From NCBI GenBank assembly GCA_015489185.1, contig WGAE01000068.1, positions 1 to 22,741 on the forward strand: 22,741 bases of DNA, in the 5' to 3' direction. Made by a program: the position numbers and the translations under genes. This document shows, in pieces, positions 14,830 to 22,741 of the stretch; within the stretch, counting starts at the first letter, position 1, and every line of letters begins with the position of its first letter. The stretch is from Campylobacterales bacterium. Lineage in GTDB: Bacteria; Campylobacterota; Campylobacteria; Campylobacterales; QNZT01. The notes beneath the pieces are model-generated. The model was not told where the DNA came from and did no database searches. It saw only the letters and a program-made list of their open reading frames with translations.

Positions 14830-16149
14830 CTATTTGAGCAACATTTTTCTCAGTGTATCTTCATCGATCGTTTCATCGTCATATTTGACCACAATCGTTC
14901 CTTCCGTTTCATTGATATAAAAATCACTGACACCTTTGGTGGTTTTGAGCATCGGCACTTTTTCACGATCATACTTATCCATCGGCAAAAAGATATTTTT
15001 ACGCAATCCGGGATTACGCATGCCTACGATCCAGTAGATCCAGAAAAGCGATACGAGCAGAACAAAAATCGCCACTCCTTTTTCCGTAAAATGCTGATAC
15101 AACCAGCCGCCGATCGCACCGCCCAGAAAGATACCGACATAGGCAAAGGTATTCGCCACACCCAGTGCCGCACCTTTTTGGTGGACTTTGGCAAATTTGG
15201 AAACAAACGACTGCAAAAGCGGTTCGAACATATTGAACCCGATAAAAAATGCCGAAACACCTACCGCAAAAAGTAAAAATGAAGAAGTATACCCCATCAG
15301 CAGAAAGGAGAGCATAATAAAACCGATCGAGATTAAAAAGACTTCTTTACCTTTACTATACTTTTCACCGAATACCGCCGCAGGTCCCATCGCAAGGATT
15401 CCCAGTACCACAGCGGGAAGATAGACCTTCCAGTAGTCCAGCGTTGTCATACCGAATTTATGTTTAAGCAAAATCGGTATGATAAAAAAGGCGATAGCCA
15501 TCGTCGAGCTGTGAAACAGAAACGTAATATACATACGCACCAGATCTTTATCTTGAAAAACCTGTTTAATTTTGGCTTCCTCTTCACTGTAATGGTGGAC
15601 AATTTTCGGAGGCTCCGGAACCGCCGTAAACAGAATAAGCAACGCCGTAAGCGCCAAAATACACGTCAGCCAGAAAAGTGCACTCACCGAAAAGTATCCC
15701 GCAATGATCGGACCGAAAATCATCGCCGCGGCAAAACTCATCGCAATCACCATTCCCATAATCGCCATTGCGTGTGCACGCTGATCTTCACGTACATGAT
15801 CCGCGATCATCGCCGTGACTACCGAACCGATCGCACCCGCACCCTGGAGAAAACGCCCTGCCAAAAGTACGTAGATATTATCCGCTACGGCGGCAATCGC
15901 CGAACCTGCGGCAAAAATCAGCAATCCGATCAAAAGTGTCTTTTTGCGACCGATCTTGTCACTCAAAACCCCGAACGGAACCTGCAAAACCGCCTGAGTC
16001 AGTGCGTAGCCACCCAGTGCGATACCCGCAAGAAAAGCGTTTCCTCCGGGTAAATCTTTCGCGTATCCGGAAAGTACGGACAACACAATAAACAACCCGA
16101 AAAAACGCAATGCAATAATCATACTCAACGGCATAACCGATTTGATCAT
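14830..16149 (-). CDS. MFS transporter with C-terminal ferredoxin-like domain (YajR-like)
   Basis: This 439-residue proton-driven major facilitator has twelve predicted membrane helices. Motif A is GVLSDKIGRKK after helix 2, and a glycine-rich GRFLQGAGA lies in helix 4. After the last helix (ending near WIVGMRNPGL) a tail of about 58 residues shows strand-helix-strand-strand-helix elements (KNIFLPM, VPMLKTTKGV, SDFYINE, TIVVKYDD, DEDTLRKML). This resembles the YAM/HMA-like domain of E. coli YajR but has no CxxC metal motif. I prefer ATG 16149 to the in-frame start at 16185 because AAGGGG sits about 6 bases upstream. It is followed after one base by the YqaA-like gene, so the pair is co-translated. 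The exported substrate is unknown; drug/proton antiport is the family default. Confidence 0.87.
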   Translation of the reverse strand: MIKSVMPLSMIIALRFFGLFIVLSVLSGYAKDLPGGNAFLAGIALGGYALTQAVLQVPFGVLSDKIGRKKTLLIGLLIFAAGSAIAAVADNIYVLLAGRFLQGAGAIGSVVTAMIADHVREDQRAHAMAIMGMVIAMSFAAAMIFGPIIAGYFSVSALFWLTCILALTALLILFTAVPEPPKIVHHYSEEEAKIKQVFQDKDLVRMYITFLFHSSTMAIAFFIIPILLKHKFGMTTLDYWKVYLPAVVLGILAMGPAAVFGEKYSKGKEVFLISIGFIMLSFLLMGYTSSFLLFAVGVSAFFIGFNMFEPLLQSFVSKFAKVHQKGAALGVANTFAYVGIFLGGAIGGWLYQHFTEKGVAIFVLLVSLFWIYWIVGMRNPGLRKNIFLPMDKYDREKVPMLKTTKGVSDFYINETEGTIVVKYDDETIDEDTLRKMLLK

Positions 16150-16307
16150 CAAATCCCCTTTTGTTTGATATAATAACGCAATCATATTCCTGTATGATTA
16201 ACCGTAACCTAACCGTTAACGGGAAATGCCCAAATTGCGGTCGGTTTTTCATACTTCATGGAAATATTAGACAATTATAGTCCTATTCAAATAAAACAAG
16301 GTTGAAA
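16150..16307. promoter_or_regulatory. Divergent control region between MFS gene and rdgB
   Basis: These 158 bases contain no gene. The only notable structure is a pair of related sequences, TTAACCGTAAC (16198-16208) and CTAACCGTTAAC (16209-16220), with a perfect 10-base palindrome CCGTTAACGG at 16213-16222. AT-rich stretches near each start (TATAATAA at 16168-16175 region, ATTATAGT at 16274-16281) could hold -10 boxes. No operator can be named. Confidence 0.4.
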
Positions 16308-16907
16308 ATGAAACTGATTCTTGCCAGCGGGAATAAAGGAAAAATTCGGGAAATCGCCGCTTATTGCAGAGAGCATGAAGTGCTCCCCTATACAGATATC
16401 ATTGAGAAGTTCAATGTTATTGAAGACGGCACGACTTATCGTGAAAACGCATTGCGAAAGGCACATGCGGTTTTCGATAAAGTTCATGAACAACTTTATG
16501 AACCTTTTGCTGTCCTCTCCGACGACAGCGGCATCACCGTTCCTCTCCTCGGTAACATTCCCGGCATATACAGTGCCCGTTTCGCGGGGGAAAACGCTTC
16601 AGATCGGGACAATCTGCAAAAATTGATCAATATGCTCAAAGAAAAAGGTATCAGACGTACTCCCGCATATTATACCGCCGCAATGGCGATCGTCACCCCA
16701 AAAGGAGATTTTACCGTACACGGCTGGATGCACGGGGAAGTGATCGATAAAGCCAGAGGAGACAAAGGTTTCGGATATGATCCGATGTTTATTCCCGAAG
16801 GCTTCTCACAAACACTCGGTGAACTCGATCATGAAATCAAAGAGAAAATTTCTCACCGTACCAAAGCACTAGATCTGGCAAAAATCGTCATTTCGACACT
16901 GCATTGA
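16308..16907 (+). CDS. rdgB: dITP/XTP pyrophosphatase RdgB (Ham1 family)
   Basis: RdgB hydrolyses non-canonical purine triphosphates (dITP, ITP, XTP) to monophosphates and pyrophosphate, keeping them out of DNA and RNA. The 199-residue protein has the nucleotide-binding SGNKGKIRE (7-15), the catalytic SDDSGI with PGIYSARFAG around 69-92, GDKGFGYDPMFIPEG, and the terminal SHRTKAL. Length and motifs match the family fully. I chose ATG 16308, with AAGG about 7 bases upstream; an in-frame TTG two codons earlier is unlikely. It is a single gene here. Its final 20 bases overlap the end of the convergent NIT/PAS/EAL gene. Confidence 0.95.
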   Translation: MKLILASGNKGKIREIAAYCREHEVLPYTDIIEKFNVIEDGTTYRENALRKAHAVFDKVHEQLYEPFAVLSDDSGITVPLLGNIPGIYSARFAGENASDRDNLQKLINMLKEKGIRRTPAYYTAAMAIVTPKGDFTVHGWMHGEVIDKARGDKGFGYDPMFIPEGFSQTLGELDHEIKEKISHRTKALDLAKIVISTLH

Positions 16908-19716
16908 TCTGTTTCGTTGCAAAATGCCCGATTTCACGGGTCGGTTCTCCCAGATAGAACCCTTGTGAATAGTCCGCACCCAGCTTTCGCACCTTTTCAT
17001 AAACACCCGGGGAGTGCACATATTCGACAACCGTTTTGGAACCAATCTTTTTCGAAAAGGCGATGATCGCCTCGGTAATGATCGCCGCCTCTTCGTTTTC
17101 ATCGATCTGTTTAATGAGTGAGCCGTCTATTTTGATAAAATCTGCATTAAGCCCGATGATATGCGCAAAGTTAGAATATCCGCTACCAAAATCGTCGATC
17201 GCGATCTTCACACCGTAAGGCTTGACTTTTTCAATAAATGCATTGATCACTTCATAGTTGTCAATCCGTTCTGACTCCGTAATTTCAAAGATAATACGAT
17301 TTGCAAACGTCGCTTTTTCCAACTGTTCCAGTATAAACGTTCGTACTTCCTCATCCAAAATATCCTCTGCAGTCAGATTGATCGAAAATTCACAATGCCT
17401 GACACTGGCTGCGGTTTGAAACGTCTTGAGAATCATCGTTTTCGTGATCTTCGAATAAAGTTTCGCTTTCTTTGCGATATCCAGAAAGAAAAACGGTGAA
17501 ATGACCGATCCGTCTACATCGATCAACCGCACCAATGCTTCATATTTTGTGATCGCTTCATTTCGATTGTCGATGATCGGCTGAAAATAGGGTACGATAC
17601 GATCGTTTTTGAGTGCATCTTTAATTTTGTTAATCCATTCGATATTTTTACGATAATCATTTTCATCATTCATCGACGGATCGTAAAGGAGGAACTTTTT
17701 ATGCTGCAGTTTTGCACGTTTTCTTGCTATCATCGCAAGAGAAAGCAGTTGCTCTTTTTGCGGCGCATGACGATAGTGGGCAATACCGCCGCTCATATTG
17801 ACCGAAATGCAGTTTTTCGTATCACACTCTATCGTTTCATGTTCGATATAGTCAATCAACTTTTCCATCACTTGAGACGCCTGGGACAACGAAAAGAGTC
17901 CTTCCTCGAAAAGCAGAAAAAATTCATCATTGTGAAACCGATAGAGCTTGCATCTCTCTTTATTGAACATCTCCGTAAGCAGTTGAGACAGATAGATCAA
18001 CACCTGATCCGCAATCTTCGCACCGTAGAAGTCGTTGATTTCCGCAAAACCGTCGATATTCAGATAAAAGAGAATCGGGCGTTTTACCAGGACTATATCT
18101 TCCTCGAGTTGTCTACGATTTGGCAACCCTGTCAACAGGTCCTTTTTCTGTTTACGCAACTCTTCCTTGCTGCGCTCAAGTTCGGTAATATCATGGCGAA
18201 CACCGATATATTCGACGATATTACCTTCATTATCCAGCACTGGGATAATCGTAGCGTCGACGATATATGTCTCACCGTTTTTGGCTCTGTTTTTGACAAT
18301 CCCTTTCCAGATACGCTTGCTTTTAATCGTCGCCCATAACTCTTTAAAAACCGCTTTAGGCACATCCGGATGGCGGACAATATTATGCGGCATCCCTACA
18401 AGTTCTTCCGACATATATCCTGAAATTTCGCAAAACTTTTTATTTACATAAGTGATAATCCCTTTGGGATTGGTTTTGGAAACAATACTGCTCTCGTCAA
18501 TAGCCATTTTATAACCGTTCAAAAAAGAAATATGCTTTTCGAGATTTCGACTCATCTCGTTGAAAGAGAGAATCGCGTTTCCAAGTTCATCCTGCGTATC
18601 ACAGGTCAACGCAATGTCCGTTTTTCCTTCGGCAATCATTTGAGAAGCAATTCGCAACTTATCCAGGCTTCCAGTCACAGAGCGGTAAAACGCCCCGATC
18701 AAATAAAAAGCGACTAGCACAATCAGTAATAACCCGGTAAGTAACAAGAATGTCTGACGCAACGCTTCGTGTCGAAGTGAGATAATCAATGTTCGATACG
18801 CTTTTTCGTATAAAGCATAAAGCTTAATCTGTTCTTCGAGCGCATTCGTGGCCTGCTTGAAAAAGAGATCGCTGTCATACTCCGACTTGTCGGAATTGAG
18901 AATATGACGATAAACAATATCCAAAATCGTATCGAGTTTGTGCGCGGCCAGTGCAGTCTGTTCCTGCAACTGTAAAAAATCGGAAAGATCAGCCAGAGAC
19001 TGATTGTCCAGAAGATAGCTTTCTAATGATTTCAGTAACGTATAACGGGTAAAGAGTTGATCTTTTTGTCCCGGTTCCAGTTTCTCTCCGGCAAAGATTC
19101 CTACTGCAATTCCGCGTAATTGTCCGGTATTCTCTTCCAGTAAGAGCAATTTATCCTGTAACAATTGTGCAATATAGTTCAGACGTATATCACTGCTTGC
19201 GGCAAATGCGGTCAACTGTGATATCACCCGTAGCACATGCATTAAATCTTTTATGATACGACTATGCTTTTCAAATATTTTACGTGTATCTTTCTCGCGG
19301 AACACATTCTGAAGTTTAACGATTCCGGAAAGACTCATCGCATCGACAAAATCCCTGTTATGCCGGAGGTAATTGAGATGTTTTTTATCAAACGAGACCA
19401 ATGCCAAAAAACTTCGGTCAATTTCTCGTTCAGTATTAAGAATTTTCGTGCGAAAACTATGGTTGCCGTTCATGTATCCGTTGACCAAACCCCTGTGCAG
19501 CTGTATTTGGGAAATCAGTTTTTGCATATAGTGTGCATAGGAGAGCCCCGTTAGTTGTCGTTCATACAATTCTGTTTTCCCAAAGTAGCCTACAAAAACG
19601 GCTTTTGAAGGCAAAATGAGCAGTGTAAAGAGAATTGTTGTTACACTGATAATTTTCCATTTGAAAGGCAACTTGTTCATCATACCGACAGCCGGGCGAA
19701 GCACTCCTGAAAACAT
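16888..19716 (-). CDS. Membrane NIT-like/HAMP/Aer-type PAS/degenerate GGDEF/EAL signalling protein
   Basis: This 942-residue probable c-di-GMP phosphodiesterase has: membrane helix 1 (about 21-45); an all-helical periplasmic region (about 50-318) with two NIT-like signatures, QIQLHRGLVNGYMNG (70-84) and TGQLRGIAVGIFAG (197-210); membrane helix 2 (about 321-344); HAMP (345-395); PAS (400-515); GGDEF-like (525-680); and EAL (700-930). The PAS segment SGYMSEELVGMPHNIVRHPD is very like the FAD-binding PAS of Aer, suggesting redox or energy sensing. The GGDEF signature is replaced by HNDEF (595-599), so cyclase activity is unlikely. The EAL site keeps its EAL motif (726-728), INLT, EITES, DDFGSGYSNF, KIDGSLIK, VVEYV and SQGFYLGEP. 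AAGGG upstream supports the start. It is divergent from the psrA-type gene and overlaps rdgB by 20 bases. The ligand of the periplasmic domain is unknown. Confidence 0.9.
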   Translation of the reverse strand: MFSGVLRPAVGMMNKLPFKWKIISVTTILFTLLILPSKAVFVGYFGKTELYERQLTGLSYAHYMQKLISQIQLHRGLVNGYMNGNHSFRTKILNTEREIDRSFLALVSFDKKHLNYLRHNRDFVDAMSLSGIVKLQNVFREKDTRKIFEKHSRIIKDLMHVLRVISQLTAFAASSDIRLNYIAQLLQDKLLLLEENTGQLRGIAVGIFAGEKLEPGQKDQLFTRYTLLKSLESYLLDNQSLADLSDFLQLQEQTALAAHKLDTILDIVYRHILNSDKSEYDSDLFFKQATNALEEQIKLYALYEKAYRTLIISLRHEALRQTFLLLTGLLLIVLVAFYLIGAFYRSVTGSLDKLRIASQMIAEGKTDIALTCDTQDELGNAILSFNEMSRNLEKHISFLNGYKMAIDESSIVSKTNPKGIITYVNKKFCEISGYMSEELVGMPHNIVRHPDVPKAVFKELWATIKSKRIWKGIVKNRAKNGETYIVDATIIPVLDNEGNIVEYIGVRHDITELERSKEELRKQKKDLLTGLPNRRQLEEDIVLVKRPILFYLNIDGFAEINDFYGAKIADQVLIYLSQLLTEMFNKERCKLYRFHNDEFFLLFEEGLFSLSQASQVMEKLIDYIEHETIECDTKNCISVNMSGGIAHYRHAPQKEQLLSLAMIARKRAKLQHKKFLLYDPSMNDENDYRKNIEWINKIKDALKNDRIVPYFQPIIDNRNEAITKYEALVRLIDVDGSVISPFFFLDIAKKAKLYSKITKTMILKTFQTAASVRHCEFSINLTAEDILDEEVRTFILEQLEKATFANRIIFEITESERIDNYEVINAFIEKVKPYGVKIAIDDFGSGYSNFAHIIGLNADFIKIDGSLIKQIDENEEAAIITEAIIAFSKKIGSKTVVEYVHSPGVYEKVRKLGADYSQGFYLGEPTREIGHFATKQINAVSK

Positions 19717-19923
19717 ACAAGCAACCCTTTTTATTTTTTAAATCGACAAATCAAACAATATTTTTATAATGTAAGCACATTTTACACTTTACACAGGTAA
19801 CAATTTACATGGTTACGAGCTTTAATATATTAGTTTTAATTATAATCTAAGCGATAATTATATAAAATTTATTTATAAGAAAATAGTATAGCTCTTCGAA
19901 CCGGATCAAAATGAGGAAATACT
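19717..19923. promoter_or_regulatory. AT-rich divergent regulatory region upstream of psrA-type gene
   Basis: This 207-base stretch is the largest gene-free region in the window. It holds three copies of TTTACA on the plus strand (19781-19786, 19788-19793, 19804-19809), nearby GTAAC/GTTAC halves (19798-19802 and 19812-19816), and a TATAAT at 19841-19846 that could serve the reductase operon. On the minus strand TATAAA (complement of 19762-19767 region) could serve the EAL gene. GAGGA at 19913-19917 is the reductase ribosome binding site. No -35 with normal spacing is seen for TATAAT. Confidence 0.5.
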
Positions 19924-22341
19924 ATGCAGGTTGAGATATCACGCAGGCGTTTTTTACAGGGTAGTGTCGCATTGACAGTCGTGGGAGGTACTTCTCTGCT
20001 CTCTGATATGCATGAATCCGTTTCCGATACCGTAAACAAATCACAAAAAGTCGCAACACTTTGTGAAATGTGTGTCAACAAATGTGCCGCTTATGCACAC
20101 ATCGAAAACGGCATCGTCAAAAACCTCACACCAAATCCTCTTTTCCCAAAATCTAAAAATATGCTTTGTGCCAGAGGCGATGCGGGCATTCACGCACTCT
20201 ACGATCCCGACAGACTCAAATATCCGATGATTCGTATTGGAAAAAAAGGAGAGGGAAAATTCAAACGGGTCAGCTGGGAAGAAGCCTATGATGCAATTCT
20301 TCACGGCACAAAGCACTTCAAAGGATTGCTTCAAATTGTCGAAGAGGAGCATGACAATCGCTCAACGATCGCCTACTGTGCGGGTGAGGGAATGGGTGAA
20401 CACACCTTCAAACTCTTCATGAACGATAAATTCGGCTCTACCAATTTCGTCAACCACTCCTCTATCTGTCTGCAAACAACCATCTCCGGTTACGCATTGA
20501 CGATCGGTTCTTACGGTAAAGCCGATATGGAAAACGCGTCCTATGTCATTATGGGCGGTGCAAACCGTGCAGAAGCGATTCTCACACCGGATACAATGGA
20601 TATGTTCAAGCGGACGAGAGGACGGGGATTGAAACTGATTGTCATCGACCCTCGCTATACCGTTACCGCTCAGCATGCGGATAAATGGTTGCCGATCAAT
20701 GTCGGTACCGACCTGGCGTTTGTACTGGCACTGACATATGTCGCAATCAAAGAGGTACGCTACAACAAAGCGTTTGTTGCAAAAAACGTCAACGGTTTTG
20801 AAGATTACAAAACGCATATCCTCTCCTCCGGTTATACTCCGGAGTGGGCGGAAAAAATCACCGGTATTCCGGCTGATGATATCCGTACGATCTCCAGAGA
20901 GTTTATGGCACACGCACCGCGTGCGATCTACTATCAGGGTAGACGGACAGCCTGGAGTCAACAAGATTTTCAACTTAGACGAGCACAGGCTATCTTTACT
21001 GCACTGGGCGGCGGTATTGATGTCAAAGGCGGAATTATATTCGGAAAACGGATTTCTTTGCCCCACCATGATGTTATAACAGCCATCTATGCACAGGCAA
21101 AAACCCGTGCAGACAAAGAGGAAGCGGCTTTTGTCGGTCCAAACGGTACATGGATCGGCTTTCGTAACATGGTTCTGGAGGGTCGCTCTCCCTATCCGAT
21201 ACGCGGTATGTTCATCTACAAACAAAATCCTATGCTTTGCATCCCAAATACCGCAAAAACCAAACGGTTTTTGGAACAGATGGATCTGGTCGTCACAATC
21301 GATACGATGCCGAGCGACACGGTCATGATGAGCGATGTCGTCTTGCCGGAATGTACCTATCTGGAGCGTGAAGATCCCGTCAAATCTTTTGCCGGCACCC
21401 AACCCGCCATCGTCCTGCGCAATAAAGTGATCGATCCGCTTTATGAAAGTAAACCGGTATATGAAATTTTACAGGGACTGGCGAAAAAAGCATCCAAACC
21501 GCTGTTTGAAATCACCAAAAAATATGACACAGACGTCCGAAACGAAATAGAAGAGCGCGGTGAAGAGGATGTCTATGCCGAAGACGGATACGATTTTACG
21601 CTGGATTTTGAAAAAAGTATGGAAGAGATCAACAAAGAGCGTATCGTCTCAGAACACGGTGAAGAGGCGTATCGTATCCTGCGTGAAAAAGGGGTCTGGT
21701 ACCCAAATATAGAAACATACTTCATGAAGCTGAACGAAAACGAATACCGCTACTATCCCGACGACAAAAAATATTTTACCACACCCGGTGGAGAGAAGCC
21801 GGATATACACGACAGCTGTATCGATGAAAAAGCACTGGCGGCACTGAAAAAAAATCTCGGCACAGCGAGCGGCAAAGTCGAGTGCAAACTCGATTCACTC
21901 GCGGAAAAGGGGATCGACCCTATGCCAACCTGGCATGATGAACTGCACCGCCCCACACCGCCCGGAAAATTTCGTTTCATTACCGGACGACACGCACAAT
22001 TTACCCAAAACGCGACACAAAACAATATCGCCTTGCTTGATCTTGTAAGGGAAAACTATCTCTGGATCAATCATGAAGACGCAAAAGAGAAGGGCATTGC
22101 CTTCGGTGATCTTGTCGAAGTACAAAGCAGTGTAGGAAAGGTACGTATCAAAGCGTATCCGACACCAAAAATCGTACGTGGTGTCCTCTTTTTCGTACAC
22201 GGGTTCGGTTCGGAATCGACAGGTCTGACGTTCGGATACCGAAACGGTGCAAGTGACAATATGATCATCGAGGACCGTATCGAACCGGTATTCGGTTCAG
22301 CTGCGATGCATGAAACCATCGTCGACGTAAGAAAGGTATGA
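19924..22341 (+). CDS. psrA: Tat-exported molybdopterin oxidoreductase, polysulfide/thiosulfate reductase catalytic subunit (PsrA/PhsA-type)
   Basis: This is a catalytic subunit of the DMSO-reductase superfamily. It probably reduces polysulfide or thiosulfate outside the membrane during anaerobic respiration. The 805-residue protein starts with a Tat signal (SRRRFLQG, 6-13, followed by a hydrophobic stretch to about 27). It has a [4Fe-4S] motif CX2CX3CX27C (Cys47, 50, 54, 82) and a cysteine at the molybdenum position (Cys182 in NHSSICLQT), as in PsrA/PhsA and unlike serine-type DMSO reductases. Later segments typical of the family are VIDPRYTVTAQHADKWLPI, YQGRRTAW, YKQNPML, VVLPECTYLERED and, near the C-terminus, FITGRHAQFTQNATQNN. 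The psrB-type subunit follows after one base. Related tetrathionate or arsenate reductases cannot be fully excluded, so the substrate is inference. Confidence 0.88.
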   Translation: MQVEISRRRFLQGSVALTVVGGTSLLSDMHESVSDTVNKSQKVATLCEMCVNKCAAYAHIENGIVKNLTPNPLFPKSKNMLCARGDAGIHALYDPDRLKYPMIRIGKKGEGKFKRVSWEEAYDAILHGTKHFKGLLQIVEEEHDNRSTIAYCAGEGMGEHTFKLFMNDKFGSTNFVNHSSICLQTTISGYALTIGSYGKADMENASYVIMGGANRAEAILTPDTMDMFKRTRGRGLKLIVIDPRYTVTAQHADKWLPINVGTDLAFVLALTYVAIKEVRYNKAFVAKNVNGFEDYKTHILSSGYTPEWAEKITGIPADDIRTISREFMAHAPRAIYYQGRRTAWSQQDFQLRRAQAIFTALGGGIDVKGGIIFGKRISLPHHDVITAIYAQAKTRADKEEAAFVGPNGTWIGFRNMVLEGRSPYPIRGMFIYKQNPMLCIPNTAKTKRFLEQMDLVVTIDTMPSDTVMMSDVVLPECTYLEREDPVKSFAGTQPAIVLRNKVIDPLYESKPVYEILQGLAKKASKPLFEITKKYDTDVRNEIEERGEEDVYAEDGYDFTLDFEKSMEEINKERIVSEHGEEAYRILREKGVWYPNIETYFMKLNENEYRYYPDDKKYFTTPGGEKPDIHDSCIDEKALAALKKNLGTASGKVECKLDSLAEKGIDPMPTWHDELHRPTPPGKFRFITGRHAQFTQNATQNNIALLDLVRENYLWINHEDAKEKGIAFGDLVEVQSSVGKVRIKAYPTPKIVRGVLFFVHGFGSESTGLTFGYRNGASDNMIIEDRIEPVFGSAAMHETIVDVRKV

Positions 22342-22342
22342 T

Positions 22343-22741
22343 ATGAATTTCGCAATGGCACTGGAGTATCAAAACTGTATTGACTGCAAAGCCTGTGAAG
22401 TAGCGTGCAAAGAGCAAAACGGTGTGCAGCTTGGTGCGGATAAGCAACGTATCTGGGTTTCGCAAAGTGAAAAGGTGATATTCGGTAAACCCTTCGTTGC
22501 CCTCCACCCTTCCCAGTGCAACCACTGTCTCGATGCTCCATGTGTCGATGTCTGCCCGACGGGTGCCAGCCACTTCGTTGAAGGCGGGCTGGTTTTTACA
22601 GACAAAGAGACCTGCATTCTCTGTAAGGGATGTATGGAAGCGTGCCCTTACGATGCCCGATTTGTCGACGACAAACATGTTGCGGTGGACAAATGCACCT
22701 TCTGTTACGACACACGTATCGTCCACGGCGAAACGACAACC
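22343..22741 (+). CDS. psrB: Four-cluster ferredoxin subunit (PsrB/PhsB-type), 3' end outside window
   Basis: The first 133 codons of the electron-transfer subunit are present. They show CIDCKACEVACK, CNHCLDAPCVDVCPTGA, CILCKGCMEACPYDARF and the first CTFC of a further cluster, the spacing of the PsrB/NrfC/DmsB family that carries four [4Fe-4S] clusters. There is no signal peptide; such subunits travel with the Tat-exported catalytic partner. The ATG lies one base after the psrA-type stop, with GAAAGG about 6 bases upstream. A membrane quinone-binding subunit (PsrC/NrfD type) is expected downstream but not visible. It is truncated only by the window edge. Confidence 0.9.
   Translation, partial: MNFAMALEYQNCIDCKACEVACKEQNGVQLGADKQRIWVSQSEKVIFGKPFVALHPSQCNHCLDAPCVDVCPTGASHFVEGGLVFTDKETCILCKGCMEACPYDARFVDDKHVAVDKCTFCYDTRIVHGETTT

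Noticed and set aside
16150..16185. Upstream start for the MFS transporter adding 12 residues
   Set aside because: AAGGGG sits correctly before ATG 16149, and the extra N-terminal residues are not typical of MFS proteins.
20362..21402. Long minus-strand open frame of 346 codons inside the psrA-type gene
   Set aside because: It lies wholly antisense to a strongly supported molybdoenzyme gene with intact motifs and shows no recognisable domain. It arises from the codon bias of the sense gene.
22265..22726. Minus-strand open frames opposite the psrB-type gene
   Set aside because: The plus strand encodes regularly spaced ferredoxin cysteines in a subunit expected at this place, so the antisense frames are shadows.
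1..22741. CRISPR arrays, tRNA genes, insertion sequences, prophage genes
   Set aside because: I saw no tandem spaced repeats, cloverleaf-like genes with TTCGA arms, transposase motifs or phage proteins in any gap; nearly all the sequence is taken up by identifiable genes.

Overview
The window looks like a chromosomal segment of a Campylobacterota (Epsilonproteobacteria) bacterium, probably a free-living sulfur-metabolising type related to Sulfurovum, Sulfurimonas or Nitratifractor. Three things suggest this. The first is the gene order ribA / hemB-argF-UPF0763-hemN, which I recall from Campylobacter and Helicobacter. The second is the histidine kinase H-box AHQWRQPL, typical of the phylum. 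The third is a molybdopterin polysulfide/thiosulfate reductase locus. The genus is inference. I see no tRNA, rRNA, CRISPR array, insertion sequence or phage gene. The DNA is gene-dense, and its largest non-coding stretch is 207 bases.

Layout. (1) 1-2364, plus strand: the end of a dihydrolipoyl dehydrogenase, then lipB and lipA, a lipoylation unit closed by a hairpin terminator. (2) 2378-4943, minus strand: a tight run ribA > rsmG > a zinc-ribbon membrane protein (PP0621 type) > an unrecognised 130-residue protein > htpX. (3) 4944-5082: a divergent control region with a striking inverted repeat. (4) 5083-11059, plus strand: hemB, argF, a UPF0763 protein, hemN, a CCG-domain iron-sulfur protein and lgt, mostly overlapping or nearly touching. 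(5) 11108-14448: a soluble PAS-PAS histidine kinase and its response regulator carrying GGDEF and EAL domains, preceded by a hairpin that would bury the kinase ribosome binding site. (6) 14370-16149, minus strand: a YajR-like MFS transporter and a small DedA/YqaA-like membrane protein whose 3' end overlaps the EAL gene. (7) 16308-16907: rdgB, whose 3' end overlaps the next gene. (8) 16888-19716, minus strand: a large membrane NIT-like/HAMP/Aer-type PAS/degenerate GGDEF/EAL protein. (9) 19924-22741, plus strand: a Tat-exported PsrA/PhsA-type molybdoenzyme and the start of its PsrB-type four-cluster ferredoxin subunit, cut by the window edge.

How they fit together. The first half is housekeeping cofactor metabolism (lipoate, riboflavin, heme), arginine synthesis, lipoprotein processing and membrane proteostasis. 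The second half is signalling and respiration. Two separate c-di-GMP-type proteins with intact-looking EAL sites lie within 8 kb of each other, and one of them, with a redox-type PAS, is divergently transcribed from the sulfur-compound reductase. The most interesting leads are the ribA/hemB inverted repeat, the SD-masking hairpin before the kinase, the TTTACA cluster upstream of psrA, the pairing of a redox-PAS EAL protein with the reductase, and the unknown protein in the htpX unit. I found no clear-cut, entirely new multi-gene system.
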